DNA of 9,431 bases. It comes from Chlamydiota bacterium (GTDB taxonomy: Bacteria > Chlamydiota > Chlamydiia > Chlamydiales > VGMA01). The stretch is taken from NCBI GenBank assembly GCA_016866575.1, contig VGMA01000061.1, forward strand, positions 1 through 9,431, in the 5' to 3' direction. This document shows positions 6,000-9,431 of this stretch, piece after piece. Positions within the stretch are counted from its first letter, which is position 1. The number at the start of each line of letters is the position of its first letter. The notes under the pieces were generated by a model, which had not been told where the DNA came from, did no database searches, and worked only from the letters and a program-made list of their open reading frames with translations. The position numbers and the translations under genes were made by a program.

Positions 6000-6758
6000 A
6001 TGATAAGACTAATATGTGTCTTTTTAAGCTTTTTTTCAGTTCTTATGAGCGAGAACTATTTAGTGTCGTATCCTCGTTCAGGGTTAAATTGGACTTATTA
6101 TCAACTTGTGAATCTGACACATCAAACATGCATCACAAGTGATTAGTACAATTTTTGGAATCAAGGAATATCTAAACATTTAGTAGGTAGATATGATAGA
6201 AATCTTCCGTATCTAATTTACTCGACTCACTCGATTGAGGATCAAGGTATAAAGCTAGATCCAGCACAAGATAAAGTAGTTCTTTTGCTTCGAGATTACA
6301 AAGAGTGTATGAGTAGAAATGTGGGCTATGATATTAAGCGTTTGTTAGATCTTATAACAATGCGAAGCGATTATGTGCGCCTACCTGAATCGTATGATAC
6401 CGGCCTTGCATATTTCACGAATTTATATGCTTATGATGCATTTGAAGGTCAAAAGCTTTTAATTTATTACGAAGACATGATGCTTTATCCCCAATAAACC
6501 ATGAGAGTTTTGATAGATTTTTTAGATGTGCCCGTATACGCATTTGACGAATTTTTTCAATCTTTAGCTCTACATAAAGAAAAAAGCATGGATTTTTATA
6601 AACTCAACGGTGGTTCAAAATCAAAAGGGAAAGATCTTCACTATCACAGCAAAAAACTGAAAAAAAATATCATCAAATATCTAGATGATTTAGTAGAAAC
6701 ATATCATCCCGTTCTTTATAAAAAATATTTAGAGCGCTATAGATTGGCTGAACTGTGA
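6000..6758 (+). pseudogene. Sulfotransferase with signal peptide, interrupted by two in-frame stop codons
   Basis: A single reading frame of 252 codons from ATG 6000 to TGA 6756-6758, broken by TAG at 6144-6146 (codon 49) and TAA at 6495-6497 (codon 166), with no frameshift. Residues 1-17 are a hydrophobic signal-like segment. YPRSGLNW (24-31) is the PAPS 5'-phosphate-binding loop of sulfotransferases (YPKSGTTW), and LLLRDYKECMSRN (~95-107) matches the 3'-phosphate-binding region with Arg98 and Ser105. YYEDMMLYP (~157-165) resembles the conserved 'yEdl..dP' turn. The length fits the family (250-300). GGGG at 5989-5992 lies 7 nt before the ATG, so the translation start survives. An intact enzyme would transfer sulfate from PAPS to a hydroxyl or amine; a secreted version is unusual because PAPS is cytosolic. 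A terminator follows at 6803. Most likely a young pseudogene. Confidence 0.8.
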
Positions 6759-6802
6759 AGCTTCTTTCTTATAAAAATTAGAGCTAATAGCGCATCTTAG
6801 AT

Positions 6803-6832
6803 CAGCCTTGAGTAACACGAGGCTGTTTTTTT
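6803..6832 (+). terminator. Rho-independent terminator after the sulfotransferase pseudogene
   Basis: CAGCCTTG (6803-6810) pairs with CGAGGCTG (6818-6825) as an 8-bp stem with one G-U pair and a 7-nt loop, followed directly by seven Ts (6826-6832). It lies 45 nt past the sulfotransferase stop and isolates that unit from the repeat-protein gene. Confidence 0.8.
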
Positions 6833-6914
6833 AAAAAATACACTTTCTTTTATGTAAATAAAATAATATAAAATGTTATTTTTTTATTTAAATTTATTAA
6901 ATTAACCGATTTTA

Positions 6915-6923
6915 TGATATAAT
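6915..6923 (+). promoter_or_regulatory. Extended -10 promoter for the helical-repeat gene
   Basis: TGATATAAT is a consensus TATAAT hexamer (6918-6923) preceded by the TG of an extended -10. No good -35 is seen (TTATTA at 6894-6899, 18-nt spacing, is poor), as is common for extended -10 promoters. A start of transcription near 6930 would give a leader of about 17 nt before ATG 6947. Confidence 0.55.
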
Positions 6924-6946
6924 TTATCCTCAAATTTTGAGAAATT

Positions 6947-8977
6947 ATGAATAAAATTGATTTTGCAAGTCCAAAAAATAGAGAGTTTTTTCCGCAAGAG
7001 CATCAACCTTTGCAAGCTGTAAGTGTTTTCCATATAGTTGGCACTATAGCTAGTTTATTTTTGACAGCTGGTATTTGGCTGATAGGAGCTCCAGCTAGTT
7101 GGAAAGATCAAGTACTTGATGTATTGCCAGAGTTTATTTCGCTACGCTTGGATCCTAGAAGAGTATTTGTGCTTAGAATTTTAGAGCTAGGTCCTGATCA
7201 ACGAGGCTCTGTTCTTAAGTATGCTCTTGAGCGCATAGCTCCTGCTATGGATCAGCAAAGACGTCAAAAACTCATACAAATGGTAAGTAATGAAGGTCGT
7301 ATTTCATCGCTATCAAGAAACATGCTTGAATCGATTACTCCTGAGATGCATTCCGATAGCGGTATATATACGTTTGATGCTATTGCAGCAATTTCAGCGC
7401 AAGAAAGATGCTCTGTTGTTACTTACTCAGATCAGCTTTTGACAGATCAATCAAGTGGCTATTTTCGAAAAGTGTTCATTGAAGCTTTACTATTGGTTCG
7501 CTCTCAAGAAAGAGAGGAGGTGATGAGGAATGTATTAAAACTCATCAGCCCTTTGATGAATGCTCAAGACAGAGTTTCAATGATCCAAGCTGTTAATCGA
7601 ATTTCTAAAAACCAAAGAGATGAAGTAGTTTCCGCTTCTTTACATCTCATTACTTTGAATATGTCAGCTTTTGAACGGAGCGCTATTTTGGAAGTATTGA
7701 GTTCAATTTCTATTCATGAAAGAGAAGAAGTGGCTTTAGAGGCTATGAGGCTCATTCGACTTGATATAGGTTATTTTAGTAGAACGAGCATATTGCGTGC
7801 ACTTAGTGAAGTAAAATCACAAGAGCGGGTAGATATTGTAGATTTAGCCCTTCATGCGATCAATAAAAGATCGAACTACAGAACGATTACAAACATCGTA
7901 CAAGCTCTAAACTCTGTTAGACCAGAAGAAAGGGCAGAAATGATGAGAAATGCTCTACTTTTAATCGATCCTGAAAGAGAAGCCCAAGAAGGGGATGCGA
8001 TCATTAGATTGATAGCAAGGCTACCTGCTAGTGAAAGAAATATCGTTGCTAATTTAGCGCATAATGCGATCACAAGGCAGATGAATCATCTTTCAAGAAT
8101 AGAAGTCATCAAAGCCATAATTTCAGCTCCTAGTCATGAAAGAGCCGATGTGATGCAGTATGCGATGGTTCTTATCAATCATCGAATGAATGGTTTTGAT
8201 AGAGCGATGATCATACAAAACGTTGCGAACACGCCATTTGGGCTTAGAGCTCATTATGTAGAGCAGCGTATGCAAGGTCGATATGCTCCTGTTGTTCAAA
8301 ATGCCCGCCAAGCGGCTAATCAAGGCGTGAATGTCCATGAAGGCAATCGCGATTTAAGAACTAAAGAGGCTATTCAAAAGATTCGAGAGCATCAAGGTAA
8401 AATAACAAAAAATCAAATCGATAGAGCTGTACAAGAGTTTACAGAGTATCTCAAGGGTTGTAAGATCGATAGCGAAATAAAAAAATTAGCGTATCGCGCT
8501 CTTTTAATTCCTAAAGCTATCAACGAGGAGTTTGGCGCTCTCATTGATCACGAAGATTTCAGTATTTTAGGACTCATGACCTCTGGTCAAGAAGTCATAG
8601 CTCGTTTATGGATATATGCTTCAACCTTAAATGAGCCAGAGCAGACAAATGCAAAAGATAGCATGATTTATGCACTTCAAGATTCGTATGAGATGCAAGC
8701 TAGGGTTTGCAACCAAGGAAAAACGCAGAGATTAGTGATAGGTGTGTTGCAAGGAAGGCTTAGTGGAGTCGATGTTGAAGAAATACAAGAAATCAAAGTT
8801 TCTACTCATGTTGCTATTCAGATGTTTTTTAGCTACTCAGAAAATACGAAAATTACGGATTATGCAGCGCTGATAAATGCTGCTAATCAGTTTTGCGACG
8901 AAAATTCTGCTGTAAACAGAGCCGATTTTCTTTCTGAAATCAGAGCATATGCGAGAATTCAAAATATTGAGGGGTAA
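6947..8977 (+). CDS. Membrane-anchored helical-repeat protein with a conserved C-terminal domain (chlamydia-type, 676 aa)
   Basis: Function unknown. A hydrophobic segment (residues ~27-49) is preceded by a charged N-terminus and probably spans or anchors in a membrane. Residues 153-432 are eight consecutive units of exactly 35 residues beginning at 153, 188, 223, 258, 293, 328, 363 and 398, each of the form (E/Q)R..(V/I)....(L/A)..I......R..I...(L/V)..(I/V). Two degenerate units precede them (about 85-152). This predicts a two-helix-per-unit solenoid, a likely protein-binding scaffold. The C-terminal part has a VHEGNRD motif near 461-467 and VCNQGKTQRLVIGVLQGRL near 587-605, both of which I recall from proteins of amoeba-associated chlamydiae and other intracellular bacteria. 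The ATG has only a weak GAG upstream site; an extended -10 box lies at 6915. It is single-gene or leads a broken operon: a strong GGGG at 8971-8974 is followed by ATG 8980, but that ORF stops after 24 codons. Host-directed or envelope role is inference. Confidence 0.75.
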   Translation: MNKIDFASPKNREFFPQEHQPLQAVSVFHIVGTIASLFLTAGIWLIGAPASWKDQVLDVLPEFISLRLDPRRVFVLRILELGPDQRGSVLKYALERIAPAMDQQRRQKLIQMVSNEGRISSLSRNMLESITPEMHSDSGIYTFDAIAAISAQERCSVVTYSDQLLTDQSSGYFRKVFIEALLLVRSQEREEVMRNVLKLISPLMNAQDRVSMIQAVNRISKNQRDEVVSASLHLITLNMSAFERSAILEVLSSISIHEREEVALEAMRLIRLDIGYFSRTSILRALSEVKSQERVDIVDLALHAINKRSNYRTITNIVQALNSVRPEERAEMMRNALLLIDPEREAQEGDAIIRLIARLPASERNIVANLAHNAITRQMNHLSRIEVIKAIISAPSHERADVMQYAMVLINHRMNGFDRAMIIQNVANTPFGLRAHYVEQRMQGRYAPVVQNARQAANQGVNVHEGNRDLRTKEAIQKIREHQGKITKNQIDRAVQEFTEYLKGCKIDSEIKKLAYRALLIPKAINEEFGALIDHEDFSILGLMTSGQEVIARLWIYASTLNEPEQTNAKDSMIYALQDSYEMQARVCNQGKTQRLVIGVLQGRLSGVDVEEIQEIKVSTHVAIQMFFSYSENTKITDYAALINAANQFCDENSAVNRADFLSEIRAYARIQNIEG

Positions 8978-9009
8978 AAATGTTTTTTAACTTCATTTTT
9001 TTAGCTATG

Positions 9010-9354
9010 TTAGATTTCGGCCAGATCTTCTTCAATAGTCGCAATATCTGTTGAAATTAGATCAATTTTATGTTCATTGAACACTGCGGCATCCTTTAGT
9101 CCTGATCCTGTTAACATGATTACAACAGAATCGCTTTGCTTGATTTTACCCTGATCGATAAGCTTTTTGAATCTTTTGAATAAGCCTCGAATATGGCCGC
9201 ATGCAGAACTTGGCACTAGGGTAAAATCAGGGGAGTCCACTTTGAAAATAGTCGCCCCGTGAATAGCCATGGAGCGGATTTTTTCTTCCGGGCAGTTCAA
9301 AGGGATAAGGTATACGAATCTCAATATTTTTTTGTCTTTAAAAAAGAGGGGCTT
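9010..9354 (-). pseudogene. Threonine synthase remnant, missing its N-terminus and its middle
   Basis: The frame is open from 9354 to the TAA at 9010-9012 and encodes about 114 residues, with no ATG at the expected place (a TTG at 9322-9324 is the only start-like codon). VYLIPLNCPEEKIRSMAIHG matches the 'vfvPe.tp..Ki.q...yGA' segment of fold-type II PLP enzymes. Only a few residues later, VPSSACGH..GLFK and VVIMLTGSGLKDAAVF match the C-terminal 'EPSSAa...gL' and the threonine-synthase hallmark 'vLTGhGLKD'. In intact enzymes (350-480 aa) these segments are well over 100 residues apart, and the PLP-binding lysine lies upstream of both. The gene has thus lost its front, including the active-site Lys, and an internal block, while the remaining frame stays open. 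It would normally convert O-phosphohomoserine to threonine; this copy cannot. A related PLP enzyme is possible. Confidence 0.7.
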
Positions 9355-9370
9355 TTATTTCATAGATATT

Positions 9371-9400
9371 AAAAGTCAGCCTTATAGATTAAGACTGACT
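9371..9400 (-). terminator. Hairpin, possible terminator of a minus-strand gene beyond the right edge
   Basis: AGTCAG (9374-9379) pairs with CTGACT (9395-9400); after one C-A mismatch, CTTA (9381-9384) pairs with TAAG (9390-9393), leaving a 5-nt loop. Read on the minus strand the stem is followed by TTTT (9374-9371) and AT-rich DNA, consistent with ending a transcript that enters from the right. The T-run is short and no gene is visible there. The remaining bases to 9431 hold nothing recognisable. Confidence 0.4.
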
Positions 9401-9431
9401 GATATAGACTACTTAAGCTTGTTTGAGATCA

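Noticed and set aside
6285..6497. Separate 70-residue gene within the sulfotransferase region
   Set aside because: It is the middle segment of one sulfotransferase frame between two stop codons; its apparent TTG start falls inside the conserved LLLRDYKEC motif.
6501..6758. Separate 85-residue gene starting at ATG 6501
   Set aside because: Same frame as the upstream sulfotransferase, directly following the second stop and continuing its C-terminal domain, with no ribosome site.
7876..8338. Minus-strand ORFs inside the helical-repeat gene
   Set aside because: Antisense shadows of the periodic repeat coding sequence, without start signals.

Overview
This AT-rich window looks like part of the chromosome of an environmental, chlamydia-like intracellular bacterium; Simkania- or Rhabdochlamydia-type Parachlamydiales is my best guess. 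The guess rests on remembered family resemblance: a MOMP-like / Lpg1974-type outer-membrane barrel, a chlamydial 35-residue helical-repeat protein with a conserved C-terminal domain, a large-clostridial-toxin-type glycosyltransferase fragment, and a sulfotransferase. No database search was run and no rRNA or tRNA is present to fix the taxonomy.

Left part (1-3071, minus strand): a 616-residue protein with 150 cysteines, built from internal repeats that include a near-perfect 336-bp tandem duplication. Downstream of it lies a glycosyltransferase-like gene whose frame breaks just before the left edge. An AT-only perfect 14-bp inverted repeat separates the two.

Middle left (3178-5150): divergent from the cysteine-rich gene is a probable lipoprotein joined to an outer-membrane beta-barrel. 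Facing it is a small DUF1653 gene, with a possible terminator hairpin between them and a 14-bp palindrome just upstream of the DUF1653 start.

Middle right (5151-6832): decaying DNA. It holds the C-terminal remnant of a quinone reductase / zinc-type alcohol dehydrogenase, about 310 bp of AT-rich sequence without a gene, and a signal-peptide-bearing sulfotransferase with two in-frame stop codons but otherwise intact. A clear Rho-independent terminator closes the region.

Right part (6890-9431): an extended -10 promoter drives a 676-residue membrane-anchored helical-repeat protein with eight uninterrupted 35-residue units. After it, on the minus strand, is a threonine-synthase remnant lacking its N-terminus and its middle. 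A hairpin at the right edge probably terminates a minus-strand gene lying outside the window.

Overall this is accessory sequence combining envelope or host-interaction genes (cysteine-rich protein, lipo-barrel, glycosyltransferase, repeat protein) with degraded metabolic genes. The most unusual item is the cysteine-rich protein, which lacks an obvious signal peptide and is transcribed divergently from an outer-membrane protein gene. A link to the disulfide-cross-linked chlamydial envelope is only an inference.
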